NCBI RefSeq assembly: GCF_001887595.1
Contig: NZ_CP017480.1
Coordinates: 62,001 to 126,000, forward strand
DNA from: Luteibacter rhizovicinus DSM 16549
GTDB lineage: Bacteria > Pseudomonadota > Gammaproteobacteria > Xanthomonadales > Rhodanobacteraceae
Direction of reading: 5' to 3'
Length of the DNA stretch: 64,000 nucleotides
The position numbers and the translations under genes are program-made. This document shows, piece by piece, positions 48,482 to 57,166 of this stretch; positions within the stretch are counted from its first letter, which is position 1; the number at the start of each line of letters is the position of its first letter. The notes below the pieces were generated by a model. That model worked only from the letters and a program-made list of their open reading frames with translations. It was not told the origin of the DNA and made no database searches.

Positions 48482-48976
48482 ATGAATAAGCAAGTTCGCG
48501 CCGTTGCACTCGGCGCATCGCTGCTGCTGGCAGGCGTGGCGTTTGCCCAGGACGTTCCGCCGCCTGCGAGGGTCCCGCCGCCGCCACCGGGTGAGGCCAC
48601 GCCACCGCCACCGCCGGCCGACATGCCGCCCAGCAGCATGCCGCCGCCGGCCTCGGACGCGCCACCTCCGCCTCCGCCACCGCTGCCGCCGGCACCCCCG
48701 CCGCCGAATCCCGACGCAGGGTCCACCGGCACGACGATGCCAACGGCGCAGGGCCCGGTCACCGTCAACAGCGCTCCGGCCCCGGCCAAGCCATCCGGTC
48801 CGGCGCCCGACTTCGCGACGCTCTCGGGCGGCAAGGGGTTCATCACGGCCACCCAGGCATCGGCGTTCCCGCTGCTGGCGAACGACTTCCAGTACGCGGA
48901 CGCCAACCGCGACGGGAAGATCAGCAAGGCCGAATACCAGCGCTGGGTCCAGCACTCCGGCGCCAGCGGCCAATGA
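48482..48976 (+). CDS. Exported proline-rich EF-hand protein
   Basis: 164 aa. Signal peptide residues 1-22 (ends AFAQ), then residues 25-80 consist mostly of Pro runs, probably a rigid polyproline spacer. The C-terminus holds one canonical EF-hand loop, DANRDGKISKAEY, with Ca-binding positions filled. An upstream AAAGGAGG (48470) is a strong ribosome site. Possibly a periplasmic or outer-membrane-facing calcium sensor; function unknown. Confidence 0.82.
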   Translation: MNKQVRAVALGASLLLAGVAFAQDVPPPARVPPPPPGEATPPPPPADMPPSSMPPPASDAPPPPPPPLPPAPPPPNPDAGSTGTTMPTAQGPVTVNSAPAPAKPSGPAPDFATLSGGKGFITATQASAFPLLANDFQYADANRDGKISKAEYQRWVQHSGASGQ

Positions 48977-48991
48977 TCGGGTAAGGCGTAG

Positions 48992-49022
48992 CGACGCAGG
49001 GCCCAGCCGTGGCCCTGCGTCG
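48992..49022 (+). terminator. Rho-independent terminator after the EF-hand gene
   Basis: CGACGCAGGGCC and GGCCCTGCGTCG form a perfect 12-bp stem with a 7-base loop, followed by TTTATT, 16 bases past the EF-hand stop. Confidence 0.85.
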
Positions 49023-49123
49023 TTTATTGCGATTAACGGCAACAATGCACGTTATTCACACATTCGTGGCGGCTACACTCCCGGCTCGCCGTGCCGTATT
49101 GGGCATGCAGGGAGTGACACCAC

Positions 49124-50191
49124 ATGAAGCGATTCCATGCCGCAGGCGCCCTTGGCGCCTATGCGTGCCTCCACGCGGGGCTCGCGCTCGCGCAGAACCC
49201 GAGCCCCATCGACATCCGCGCCTGCTCGGCCATCGAGACCGATGCCCAGCGGCTGCTGTGCTACGACAAGGCGACCGGGCGCGACAGGCTTCCGCAGGCG
49301 GCGAAAAAGAAGGACGAGAAAGGCGAGTCGGTGAGCGTCGACCTCGCCACGCGCAATTCCGACGATGTGGCCCGCCCCGTGTCCTTGCTCGACAGTCGCT
49401 GGGAACTCTCACCCGAGAGCAAGCTGGGCACGTTCAACCTGCGTGGCTACAAGCCGACCTATGCGCTGCCATTCTTCGGTACGACCAAGCAAAACAAGAC
49501 CCCGTCCAGCCCCGCGCCGGACCACACGGTCACGGAGCCGCAAGCACTGCAGAACGTCGAAGCGAAGTTCCAGATCAGCCTGAAAACCAAGGTCTGGGAA
49601 AATGTCTTCGGCGACAACGGCGACCTGTGGGTGGGCTATACCCAGTCGTCGCGCTGGCAGGTCTACAACAAGGAAAATTCGCGCCCGTTCCGCGAGACCA
49701 ACTACGAGCCGGAAGCCCTGCTGGTGTTCAACACCAACTACAACATCTTCGGCTGGAACGGTCGTCTCGCCGACATCGGCGTGAATCATCAGTCCAACGG
49801 ACGCGCCGATCCCCTCTCACGCAGCTGGAACCGCGTGGTTGCCGATTTCGGTTTCGAGAGGGAGAACTGGGTCGTGAACCTGCGGCCGTGGTGGCGCATC
49901 CCGGAGGGCGGCAAGGAAGATGACAACCCCAACATCCAGGACTACATGGGTCGCGGCGAAGTCCAGGTCGTTCATGAGATGGGCGCCAACGAGTTCGCGT
50001 TGACCGCCCGGCATTCGTTCCGCACCGGCGATCGCTCACATGGCTCGCTGCGCGGCACCTGGAGCTTCCCGGTCGTACACAACCTGCGCGGCTATCTCGA
50101 GGTGTTCAACGGTTACGGCGAGAGCCTGATCGACTACAACCATCGCGCAACGTACCTGGGCGTCGGCGTTTCACTGCTGGACTGGTACTAA
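49124..50191 (+). CDS. pldA: Outer-membrane phospholipase A
   Basis: Hydrolyses phospholipids that reach the outer leaflet of the outer membrane. 355 aa: signal peptide to about residue 23, a roughly 120-residue N-terminal extension, then the 12-strand barrel. Catalytic triad residues are His222, Ser224 and Asn236 in NHQSNGRADPLSRSWNR, with exactly the His+2, Ser+12 spacing of E. coli OMPLA. YTQSSRWQVYN and SRPFRETNYEPE are conserved blocks. Ends LLDWY, a typical aromatic OMP terminus. TACACT at 49074 is a candidate -10. Confidence 0.95.
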   Translation: MKRFHAAGALGAYACLHAGLALAQNPSPIDIRACSAIETDAQRLLCYDKATGRDRLPQAAKKKDEKGESVSVDLATRNSDDVARPVSLLDSRWELSPESKLGTFNLRGYKPTYALPFFGTTKQNKTPSSPAPDHTVTEPQALQNVEAKFQISLKTKVWENVFGDNGDLWVGYTQSSRWQVYNKENSRPFRETNYEPEALLVFNTNYNIFGWNGRLADIGVNHQSNGRADPLSRSWNRVVADFGFERENWVVNLRPWWRIPEGGKEDDNPNIQDYMGRGEVQVVHEMGANEFALTARHSFRTGDRSHGSLRGTWSFPVVHNLRGYLEVFNGYGESLIDYNHRATYLGVGVSLLDWY

Positions 50192-50200
50192 TAGGTACAT

Positions 50201-50330
50201 GTAGGAGCCGATTCATCGGCGAAAAGCCAACGGAGCGGTTTAGCCCCGAGGCCCAATCGCCGATAAATCGGCTCCCACATGAACGGCAAGGGTGCGGCTA
50301 GCACCCTTTCGCCGATGAATCGGCTCCTAC
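50201..50330. repeat. REP cluster, three copies
   Basis: One plus copy GTAGGAGCCGATTCATCGGC (50201-50224) and two inverted copies at 50256-50279 and 50308-50330, between the convergent pldA and slyD stops. The centre of the first copy is GCCGATTCATCGGC. Two facing copies and one extra give a BIME-like structure that could terminate or stabilise both convergent mRNAs. Confidence 0.8.
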
Positions 50331-50352
50331 CAACAGCAGGAGCCGTTCCGGC

Positions 50353-50835
50353 TTAGTGGTGGTGACCACCTTCACCGTGGATGTGGCCGTGGGCGAGCTC
50401 TTCTTCGCTCGCATCGCGCACACCGGTGATTTCGACGGCGAAGTGCAGCGTCTGGCCGGCCAGCGGGTGGTTGCCGTCGACGGTGACGTTGTCGCCTTCG
50501 ATCTTGGACACGGTGACGTTGATGCTGCCCTGGTCGTTGCGACCCTGGAACTGCATGCCCGGCTGGAGATCTTCCACGCCCTGGAAAGCCGCCCGCGGAA
50601 CCGTCTGGACCAGCTCGTCGTGGCGCACGCCATAGCCTTCCTCGGGCGAGACGTCGACCTTGAACTGGTCGCCGACCGACCGGCCTTCCAGCGCCTTTTC
50701 CAGGCCCGGCACGATATGGCCTTCGCCGTGGATATAAGCGAGCGGCTCGCGACCGTCCGAGCTGTCGATGACGTTGCCCTGGTCGTCGGTCAGCGTGTAA
50801 TGGAAGGAAACGGCATGGCGGTTGGCGATCTGCAT
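50353..50835 (-). CDS. slyD: FKBP-type peptidyl-prolyl isomerase SlyD
   Basis: 160 aa cytosolic isomerase and metallochaperone. FKBP core split by the insert-in-flap domain: DSSDGREPLAYIHGEGHIVPGLE and GVRHDELVQTVPRAAF. The C-terminus is a short His-rich tail (HGHIHGEGGHHH) for nickel and other metals, much shorter than in E. coli. ATG 50835 gives the standard MQIANRHAV-type start. Confidence 0.94.
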   Translation of the reverse strand: MQIANRHAVSFHYTLTDDQGNVIDSSDGREPLAYIHGEGHIVPGLEKALEGRSVGDQFKVDVSPEEGYGVRHDELVQTVPRAAFQGVEDLQPGMQFQGRNDQGSINVTVSKIEGDNVTVDGNHPLAGQTLHFAVEITGVRDASEEELAHGHIHGEGGHHH

Positions 50836-51024
50836 GAAAATTCTCGCTATGAAGAGTAGTAAAAGGACGTGTGAGCGACCTTGGGGGCCCTCAAGGCTAG
50901 GCGACCCGCCGCCTGACTGCAAATCCCGGAGGCCTCGCGATGCTGCGGCGCAACCCGCCGCAAGCGCGTAATCTGCTAGTTTTCCCGCCCTTCCCTTCCC
51001 CTACGACGCCCCACCGGGAGCCGC

Positions 51025-53019
51025 ATGTTCGACTGCATTCTGATCGCCAACCGTGGTGAGATCGCCTGCCGCGTGATCCGGACCTGCCGCCGCCTGGGCA
51101 TCCGCACCGTCGCCGTGTACTCCACGGCCGACGCGGACGCCCAGCACGTGCGGCTCGCCGACGAGGCCTGGCCCATCGGCGGCCCGCGCCCGGCCGAGTC
51201 CTACCTGCGCGGCGACGCGATCATCGAGGTCGCCCTGAAAACCGGCGCCCAGGCGATCCATCCCGGATACGGCTTCCTGTCGGAGAACACCGATTTCGCG
51301 CGCGCCTGCGCCGCGGCCGGCATCGCCTTCATCGGACCGCGCCCGGAAAGCATCGACGCCATGGGCTCCAAGGCTGCCGCCAAGGCCCTGATGTCGACCC
51401 ACGCGGTACCCTTGGTACCCGGCTATCACGGCGACGATCAGGATCCGGCGCGACTGGCCATCGAGGCGGCCAACACCGGCTTCCCGCTGATGATCAAGGC
51501 CGCCTCGGGCGGCGGTGGCAAGGGCATGCGCATCTGCCACGATGCGGCCGGCTTCAGCGATGCCCTGGCCTCGGCCCAGCGCGAGGCAGCCAATGCCTTT
51601 GGCGACACCCGCGTCATCCTCGAACGCTATGTGGAGCATCCGCGACACATCGAGTTCCAGGTGTTCGGCGACACGCATGGCAATCTCATCCATCTCAACG
51701 AACGCGAGTGTTCGGCACAGCGGCGTTACCAGAAGGTGCTCGAGGAAACGCCTTCGCCCTTCCTTGACGCCGCACGCCGCGAACGCATGGGAGCCGCCGC
51801 CGTGGCCGCCGCCCGCGCTGTCGACTACGTCGGTGCCGGGACGGTCGAGTTCATCGTGGCCCAGGATGGCGAATTCTTCTTCATGGAGATGAATACGCGC
51901 CTGCAGGTCGAGCATCCGGTCACTGAGGAAACCCTCGGCCTCGACCTGGTGGATTGGCAACTGCGCGTGGCCGCTGGCGAACCGCTGCCGCTCGCCCAGC
52001 AGGACGTCCACGCCCAGGGGCACGCGATCGAGGTGCGCCTGTATGCCGAAGACCCGGAAGCGAACTTCCTCCCCGGCTCCGGTCGCCTCCTGGCACTGAA
52101 CCTCCCCACGCCGTCGCGCCACGTCCGCCTCGACGGCGGCGTGATCGGTGGCGACACGGTGACGATCTTCTACGACCCGATGATTGCCAAGCTCATCGTC
52201 CACGATCGCAATCGCGAGCAGGCGCTGGAGCGACTGCGCGAAGCGCTGTCGGTGATCGACATCGTCGGGCCCAAGTCCAACGTCGGTTTCCTCGAACGGC
52301 TGGCCCGCCATCCTGTCGTGGTCGAAGGGCGTATCGACACGGGCTATCTCGACCGCCACCTCGAGGAATTCCTGACCGGCGACAGCGTCGCAGGCAGCAC
52401 CGAATTGTTCGCCGCGGCGACCGCCGTGCTGCTCGCGGACGAACTCGCGCAGCAAGGCGCCGCGGCCGACCCGCATTCGCCCTGGGCGAGCGCCGATGCA
52501 TGGCGCATCGGCCATGCAGGCAAACGTGTCGTTGCCCTGATGGAAGGCGACGTCCGCCACGAGATCGATGCGCACGGGCACGGCGGCGACTACACCTTGC
52601 GTAGCGGCGACGCCGGCTGCACGGTCGCTGGCGCGCGTCTCACCGCCGATGTGCTGTCGGCACGTTTCGACGGTCAGTCCCGGCGCCTGCCGCTGGGTAT
52701 GCTCGGCATGCGTATCCGCGTGCATGACGAAGCCGGCCGTCGCTGGAACTTCGAACGCGCGCCTGCCTTTGCATGGGCCGGTGCGCAGGGGACGACCGCA
52801 CGCCACCTGGCCGCGCCGATGCCGGGTCGCATCGTGCTGGTCCGCGCTGCCGTCGGCGATGTGGTCGAGGAAGGCCAGGAGCTCCTGGTGATGGAAGCGA
52901 TGAAGATGGAACTCGCCTTGAAGGCGCCACGCGCCGGCACCATCGAGTCGATATCCGCCGTGCAAGGCGATTTCGTCGATGCCGACGCGATCCTTGTCCG
53001 CTTTGCCGACCCCGCCTGA
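51025..53019 (+). CDS. liuD: Methylcrotonyl-CoA carboxylase, biotin-carrying alpha subunit
   Basis: 664 aa biotin carboxylase plus biotin carrier. Start MFDCILIANRGEIACRVIRT; ATP-grasp GGGGKGMRICHD; ERDCS-type HLNERECSAQRRYQK; biotinyl Lys627 in MEAMKMEL. The next gene is HMG-CoA lyase, so leucine catabolism (3-methylcrotonyl-CoA) is the likely substrate pathway, rather than propionyl- or acetyl-CoA. The beta subunit (liuB) is not in the window. GGGAG is 7 bases before the ATG. Confidence 0.88.
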   Translation: MFDCILIANRGEIACRVIRTCRRLGIRTVAVYSTADADAQHVRLADEAWPIGGPRPAESYLRGDAIIEVALKTGAQAIHPGYGFLSENTDFARACAAAGIAFIGPRPESIDAMGSKAAAKALMSTHAVPLVPGYHGDDQDPARLAIEAANTGFPLMIKAASGGGGKGMRICHDAAGFSDALASAQREAANAFGDTRVILERYVEHPRHIEFQVFGDTHGNLIHLNERECSAQRRYQKVLEETPSPFLDAARRERMGAAAVAAARAVDYVGAGTVEFIVAQDGEFFFMEMNTRLQVEHPVTEETLGLDLVDWQLRVAAGEPLPLAQQDVHAQGHAIEVRLYAEDPEANFLPGSGRLLALNLPTPSRHVRLDGGVIGGDTVTIFYDPMIAKLIVHDRNREQALERLREALSVIDIVGPKSNVGFLERLARHPVVVEGRIDTGYLDRHLEEFLTGDSVAGSTELFAAATAVLLADELAQQGAAADPHSPWASADAWRIGHAGKRVVALMEGDVRHEIDAHGHGGDYTLRSGDAGCTVAGARLTADVLSARFDGQSRRLPLGMLGMRIRVHDEAGRRWNFERAPAFAWAGAQGTTARHLAAPMPGRIVLVRAAVGDVVEEGQELLVMEAMKMELALKAPRAGTIESISAVQGDFVDADAILVRFADPA

Positions 53020-53030
53020 ACGGAATGTCC

Positions 53031-53930
53031 ATGAATGCATCGAACCATGTACGCATCGTCGAAGTCGGCCCGCGTGACGGCCTGCAGAACGAAAAGGCGA
53101 TGCTCGCGGCTGCGGTCAAGATCGAGCTGATCGACCGTCTGTCCGCCACCGGCCTCGCCATTATCGAGGCGACGAGCTTCGTCAGCCCGAAGTGGGTGCC
53201 GCAACTCGCCGATGCCGCCGAGGTCTTCCGCGGTATTCGTAAGGCGCCCGGTGTGGTTTACCCGGTACTGGTACCGAACCTGCAGGGATATGAACGCGCA
53301 CGCGAGGTCGGGGCCACGGAAGTCGCCGTGTTCACCGCCGCCTCCGAGGCTTTCAATCGCACCAATATCAACGCGTCCATCGATGAATCCATCGAGCGCT
53401 TCGTGCCCGTGATGGAGCGCGCGCGTGCCGATGGTGTCGCCGTGCGCGGTTACGTATCCACCGTGCTCGGCTGCCCCTATCAGGGCGAGGTACCCGTCGC
53501 CGATGTGGTGCGCGTGGCGCGACGCCTGCACGAGCTCGGCTGCCACGAGATATCCCTCGGTGACACGATCGGCGTGGGTACCCCGGCGAAAGCACGCGAC
53601 ATGCTGCGCGCCGTAGCCAGCGAGGTGCCGATGAGCGCGCTCGCGGTGCACTTCCACGACACCTACGGACAGGCGCTGGCCAACATCCTGTCGTGCCTCG
53701 AAGAAGGCGTGCGCGTGGTCGACAGCGCCGTCTCCGGCACCGGCGGCTGCCCCTACGCGAAGGGCGCCACCGGCAATGTCGCCAGCGAGGACGTCGTGTA
53801 CATGCTGCACGGCATGGGCATGAGCACGGGCGTCGACCTGGACCGCCTGATCGAGACCGGGGCGTGGCTCGCCGGTCAGCTAGGCAAGGAAACGGCCAGC
53901 CGCGTCACCCGGGCGCGCACCGCGGCATAA
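53031..53930 (+). CDS. liuE: Hydroxymethylglutaryl-CoA lyase
   Basis: Cleaves HMG-CoA into acetoacetate and acetyl-CoA, the last step of leucine degradation. About 299 aa TIM barrel: VEVGPRDGLQNE (metal and substrate site), TSFVSPKWVPQLAD, VLGCPYQG and the catalytic Cys loop SGTGGCPYAKGATGN. ATG 53031 preferred because ACGGA lies seven bases upstream; ATG 53025 is possible. Eleven bases after the carboxylase stop, so co-transcribed. Confidence 0.94.
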   Translation: MNASNHVRIVEVGPRDGLQNEKAMLAAAVKIELIDRLSATGLAIIEATSFVSPKWVPQLADAAEVFRGIRKAPGVVYPVLVPNLQGYERAREVGATEVAVFTAASEAFNRTNINASIDESIERFVPVMERARADGVAVRGYVSTVLGCPYQGEVPVADVVRVARRLHELGCHEISLGDTIGVGTPAKARDMLRAVASEVPMSALAVHFHDTYGQALANILSCLEEGVRVVDSAVSGTGGCPYAKGATGNVASEDVVYMLHGMGMSTGVDLDRLIETGAWLAGQLGKETASRVTRARTAA

Positions 53931-53988
53931 GACGGCGGCCTGCGGGCCGCCATTCCGCAACGAAGCCGTTCCGTGGCAGCATCGGCCC

Positions 53989-54960
53989 ATGCGCACCGAT
54001 TACCTGATCCGCCCTATCGAGCCCCGCGACGACGCCGACATGGCCGCCGTGATCCGCCACGTCATGCCTGAATTCGGCGCCGACGGTCCCGGCTTCGCGA
54101 TCCACGATCCCGAAGTCGACGCCTTGTCCGCCGCCTACGCACGTCCTCGTCATGCCTATTTCGTCGTCGAGAAAGATGGCCACGCGATCGGCGGTGCGGG
54201 TATCGCCCCGCTGCAAGGCGGCGACGACGACACCTGCGAACTACGCAAGATGTATTTCCTGCCCAAGGCACGGGGCATCGGTGCGGCGTCGCGACTGATG
54301 CGTCGATGCCTCGACGCCGCACGCCGCGCGGGCTTCCAGCGCATTTACCTGGAGACGCTCACGGGCATGGACGCCGCCCAGGTGCTTTACCTGCGCCATG
54401 GCTTCGCGCGTATCGACGCGCCGATGGGTGGTACCGGCCACTTCAGTTGCGATCGCTTTTTCCTGCGCCACCTCAACGACGGCGACCTGATCGTCGCCCC
54501 GGAACCGCCCAGCCTGGTGTTCGCGATCGACGACCCGAGCCGTCACGACGTGCTGCCGCTGATCGAACAGTTGCACGGCTATCTCTCCGACCTGTACCAC
54601 CAGCCACCGCCGCCGCATGTGGGCGTGGAGAGCCTTCGCCAGCCGCACGTGACCTTCATGACCGCACGCGTCGATGGCACGCCGCTCGCCTGCGGCGCCG
54701 GCGTCGACCATGGCGACTATGTGGAGTTGAAATACATGTACGTCGTACCGGCCTGCCGTGGCATGGGGCTGGGCAAGGAGATGCTCGAGGCGCTCGAGGC
54801 GCAGGTGCGTGCCAACGGTGGTACACGGGTGAAGCTGGAAACCGGCACGGCGCAGACCGAATCGATCGAGCTCTATGAACGCTCCGGCTATCGCCGATGC
54901 CCGCCGTTCGGCGATCATCACGCGCATCCCGCCAGCATCTTCATGGAAAAGCCGCTTTGA
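53989..54960 (+). CDS. Tandem GNAT-domain protein
   Basis: 323 aa made of two acetyltransferase domains. Domain 1 (residues 1-155) has LRKMYFLPKARGIGAASRLM; domain 2 (170-323) has LKYMYVVPACRGMGLGKEML, each with the acetyl-CoA loop (R/Q-x-x-G-x-G/A). The domains appear to have diverged from one another. Substrates unknown. The stop overlaps the TTG start of a third GNAT gene, giving three acetyltransferase units in a row. Confidence 0.87.
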   Translation: MRTDYLIRPIEPRDDADMAAVIRHVMPEFGADGPGFAIHDPEVDALSAAYARPRHAYFVVEKDGHAIGGAGIAPLQGGDDDTCELRKMYFLPKARGIGAASRLMRRCLDAARRAGFQRIYLETLTGMDAAQVLYLRHGFARIDAPMGGTGHFSCDRFFLRHLNDGDLIVAPEPPSLVFAIDDPSRHDVLPLIEQLHGYLSDLYHQPPPPHVGVESLRQPHVTFMTARVDGTPLACGAGVDHGDYVELKYMYVVPACRGMGLGKEMLEALEAQVRANGGTRVKLETGTAQTESIELYERSGYRRCPPFGDHHAHPASIFMEKPL

Positions 54961-55526
54961 TCCGCATCGCCACCGAGGCCGACGCCGCCGCCTGCCACGC
55001 CATCTACGCGCCCATCATCGCATCCAGCGCGATCACCTTCGAAACCGACCTGCCGGGCGAGCATGTCATGCTCGAACGCATTCGCACGCGCCTGGCCACC
55101 CATCCGTGGCTGGTCTGGGACGACCACGGCGACGTGCTGGCCTATGCCTATGCAGGTCGGTTCCGTGAGCGCGCCGCGTACGACTGGATGGCCGAGACAT
55201 CGATCTACGTGCATGAAAATGCGCGTCGTCGCGGTATTGCGCGTCGCCTCTACGGCGCCTTGCTCGATGCCATGCGCCTGCAGGGCATCAACCAGGCCGT
55301 CGGCGTGATCACCTTGCCCGGCGAAAGCAGCGTAGCCATGCACGGCGCCATGGGCTTCACCCCGGCAGGCATCTGGCCGAAGGCCGGGTACAAACTGGGC
55401 CAGTGGTGGGACGTAGGGGTGTGGGTCCTGTTCCTGTCGGAACCGGAAACGCCGCCGAAGCCAGTCGTGCCGTTTGCCGGGCTCGCGGATTCCGCCGAAT
55501 TGGCCGCCCTTCTCGCGAAAGCCTGA
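54957..55526 (+). CDS. GNAT acetyltransferase, phosphinothricin-acetyltransferase-like
   Basis: 189 aa from a TTG start that overlaps the preceding stop (TTGA). IRIATEADAAACHAIYAPII, PWLVWDDHGDVLAYAYAGRFRERAAYDW, SIYVHENARRRGIARRLY and GWWxDVGVW-like WWDVGVWV are typical of the PAT/Bar branch, which acetylates methionine sulfone/sulfoximine or related amino acids. A weaker ATG upstream would overlap the previous gene extensively. Confidence 0.88.
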   Translation: MIRIATEADAAACHAIYAPIIASSAITFETDLPGEHVMLERIRTRLATHPWLVWDDHGDVLAYAYAGRFRERAAYDWMAETSIYVHENARRRGIARRLYGALLDAMRLQGINQAVGVITLPGESSVAMHGAMGFTPAGIWPKAGYKLGQWWDVGVWVLFLSEPETPPKPVVPFAGLADSAELAALLAKA

Positions 55527-55556
55527 TGGCCTACGGCGGCGACCAGGCTGCTCCAT

Positions 55557-55632
55557 GTGGGAGCCGGCTTTGCCGGCGATGGGGTTGCGGCTAATCCGCT
55601 CCGTTGGTTTTTCGCCGATGAATCGGCTCCCA
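55557..55632. repeat. Paired REP elements upstream of the SDR gene
   Basis: GTGGGAGCCGGCTTTGCCGG (55557-55579) faces TTTTTCGCCGATGAATCGG (55608-55632). The two copies use different stem centres (GCCGGC and GCCGAT), so they are variants of one family placed in opposed orientation. Confidence 0.75.
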
Positions 55633-55729
55633 CAGGGATATCGGCAGCGGCTGCCGCGGCGCCGCAAGCCGCGCGAGGCGGCCCTCGGCTAAGATTGGCT
55701 TCTTTGCCAGTCGTACCAGCGGAGTAGTC

Positions 55730-56497
55730 ATGCAGCTCGAACAGGTCAGGGCCGTCATCACCGGCGGCGCATCCGGTCTCGGCCACGCCGTCGCACAGCG
55801 CCTCGTCGCCGCGGGCGCGAAGGTCGCCCTTTTCGACGTCAACGAAGAGAAAGGCCATGCCGCTGCCGCCGCGCTCGGCAAGAACGCGAGCTTCCAGCGC
55901 ACCGACGTCACCTCCGAAGAAGGTGTGACGGCCAACGTCGCCGCCGCCCAGGCCGCCATGGGTGGCCTCAACGTGGTGGTCAACTGCGCCGGCATCCTCG
56001 GCGCGGGCCGCGTGCTCGGCAAGGAAGGCCCGATGCCGCTGTCGACGTTCTCGGGCACCGTCATGGTGAACCTCGTCGGCAGCTTCAACGTGGCCAAGGC
56101 CGCCGCCCAGCTGATCCAGTCCAATGCGGCTGGCGAGGACGGCGAGCGCGGCGTCATCATCAACACCGCCTCGGTCGCTGCCTACGAAGGCCAGATCGGC
56201 CAGGCCGCCTACTCCGCCTCGAAGGGCGGCGTGGTCGGCATGACCCTGCCGATGGCGCGCGAGCTGGCCCGTTTCGGCATCCGCGTGAACACCATCGCGC
56301 CGGGCATCTTCTGGACTCCCATGGTCGACGGCATGCCGCCGGCCGTGCAGGAATCGCTGTCCGCTTCGATCCCCTTCCCGTCGCGTCTGGGCCGACCGGA
56401 AGAATTCGCCGACACCGTGGCCTTCATCATCAACAGCCGCTATCTCAATGGCGAAACGATCCGCCTCGACGGCGCCGTTCGCCTCGCTCCGAAATAA
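55730..56497 (+). CDS. Short-chain dehydrogenase, HSD10/3-hydroxyacyl-CoA type
   Basis: 255 aa. NAD-binding [13 protein letters not shown] near the N-terminus, NCAG active-site strand, Ser in [10 protein letters not shown] and catalytic YSASK. Whole-length similarity is to type II 3-hydroxyacyl-CoA dehydrogenase (HSD17B10), which acts on 2-methyl-3-hydroxybutyryl-CoA in isoleucine degradation. Fits the nearby leucine catabolic genes. Candidate -10 TAAGAT at 55690. Confidence 0.9.
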   Translation: MQLEQVRAVITGGASGLGHAVAQRLVAAGAKVALFDVNEEKGHAAAAALGKNASFQRTDVTSEEGVTANVAAAQAAMGGLNVVVNCAGILGAGRVLGKEGPMPLSTFSGTVMVNLVGSFNVAKAAAQLIQSNAAGEDGERGVIINTASVAAYEGQIGQAAYSASKGGVVGMTLPMARELARFGIRVNTIAPGIFWTPMVDGMPPAVQESLSASIPFPSRLGRPEEFADTVAFIINSRYLNGETIRLDGAVRLAPK

Positions 56498-56541
56498 TCC
56501 ACGCCACGTACCCCACTCCCAAGACATCGAAGTCGAACGCC

Positions 56542-57108
56542 ATGAAAGCATCTGATGTGAAGAAAGGTAATGTCGTCGAGCACGACGGCACCGTATACCA
56601 GGTTCGCGATATCGAACGCAGCTCGCCCTCGGCGCGCGGCGGCAACGTGACCTTCCGGTTCACGCTGTATTCGATCCCGGGCCAGCGCAAGTTCGATCTC
56701 AGCCTGCGCGCGGAAGACGAACTCAAGGAAGTCAGCCTCGAGCGCCGCCAGGCGAAGTTCTCGTACATGGACGGCGACAACTTCGTCTTCATGGACGATG
56801 AGGATTACACGCAGTACACACTCGGTCCCGATGTGGTCGGCGAGAACGCCGGCTACGTCGTCGAGGACCTCGAGGGTTACTACGTGCAGGTGATCGACGA
56901 AGCGCCGGTCGGCCTGCAGGTGCCTACCTCGGTCGTGCTGACCGTGACCGATACCGCACCCGAGCTGAAGGGTTCCAGTGCCACCAAGCGCAACAAGCCG
57001 GCCAAGCTGCAGACCGGCATCGAAGTGCAGGTCCCGGAATACATCACCAACGGGGAAAAAGTGACGGTGAATACGCTCACCGGCGAATTCGCCGGGCGCG
57101 CCTCGTGA
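56542..57108 (+). CDS. efpL: Elongation factor P-like protein EfpL/YeiP
   Basis: 188 aa three-domain EF-P paralogue that helps ribosomes through proline-rich stretches. Domain 1 loop is SPSARGG (Arg32) rather than the PGKGxA lysine loop of canonical EF-P; this is the signature of YeiP/EfpL. Domain 2 shows [20 protein letters not shown] and domain 3 GASATxRNKPA-type [16 protein letters not shown]. The long polyproline protein at 48.5 kb is a possible client in principle. Confidence 0.93.
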   Translation: MKASDVKKGNVVEHDGTVYQVRDIERSSPSARGGNVTFRFTLYSIPGQRKFDLSLRAEDELKEVSLERRQAKFSYMDGDNFVFMDDEDYTQYTLGPDVVGENAGYVVEDLEGYYVQVIDEAPVGLQVPTSVVLTVTDTAPELKGSSATKRNKPAKLQTGIEVQVPEYITNGEKVTVNTLTGEFAGRAS

Positions 57109-57113
57109 TCGCA

Positions 57114-57152
57114 GCGGGACGGAATGGCACCCGCGCTGTTCCGTCCCGCCAT
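57114..57152 (+). terminator. Hairpin after efpL
   Basis: GCGGGACGGAA and TTCCGTCCCGC form an 11-bp stem around a 16-base loop, six bases past the efpL stop. No strong U-run follows (ATCCCGTTTA), so it is a weak or Rho-assisted terminator; the next ATG is 15 bases further. Confidence 0.5.
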
Positions 57153-57166
57153 CCCGTTTACACCTC

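Noticed and set aside
51001..53040. A 679-codon open frame on the minus strand
   Set aside because: Lies opposite the biotin carboxylase gene, whose motifs are intact. No recognisable domain in the antisense product.
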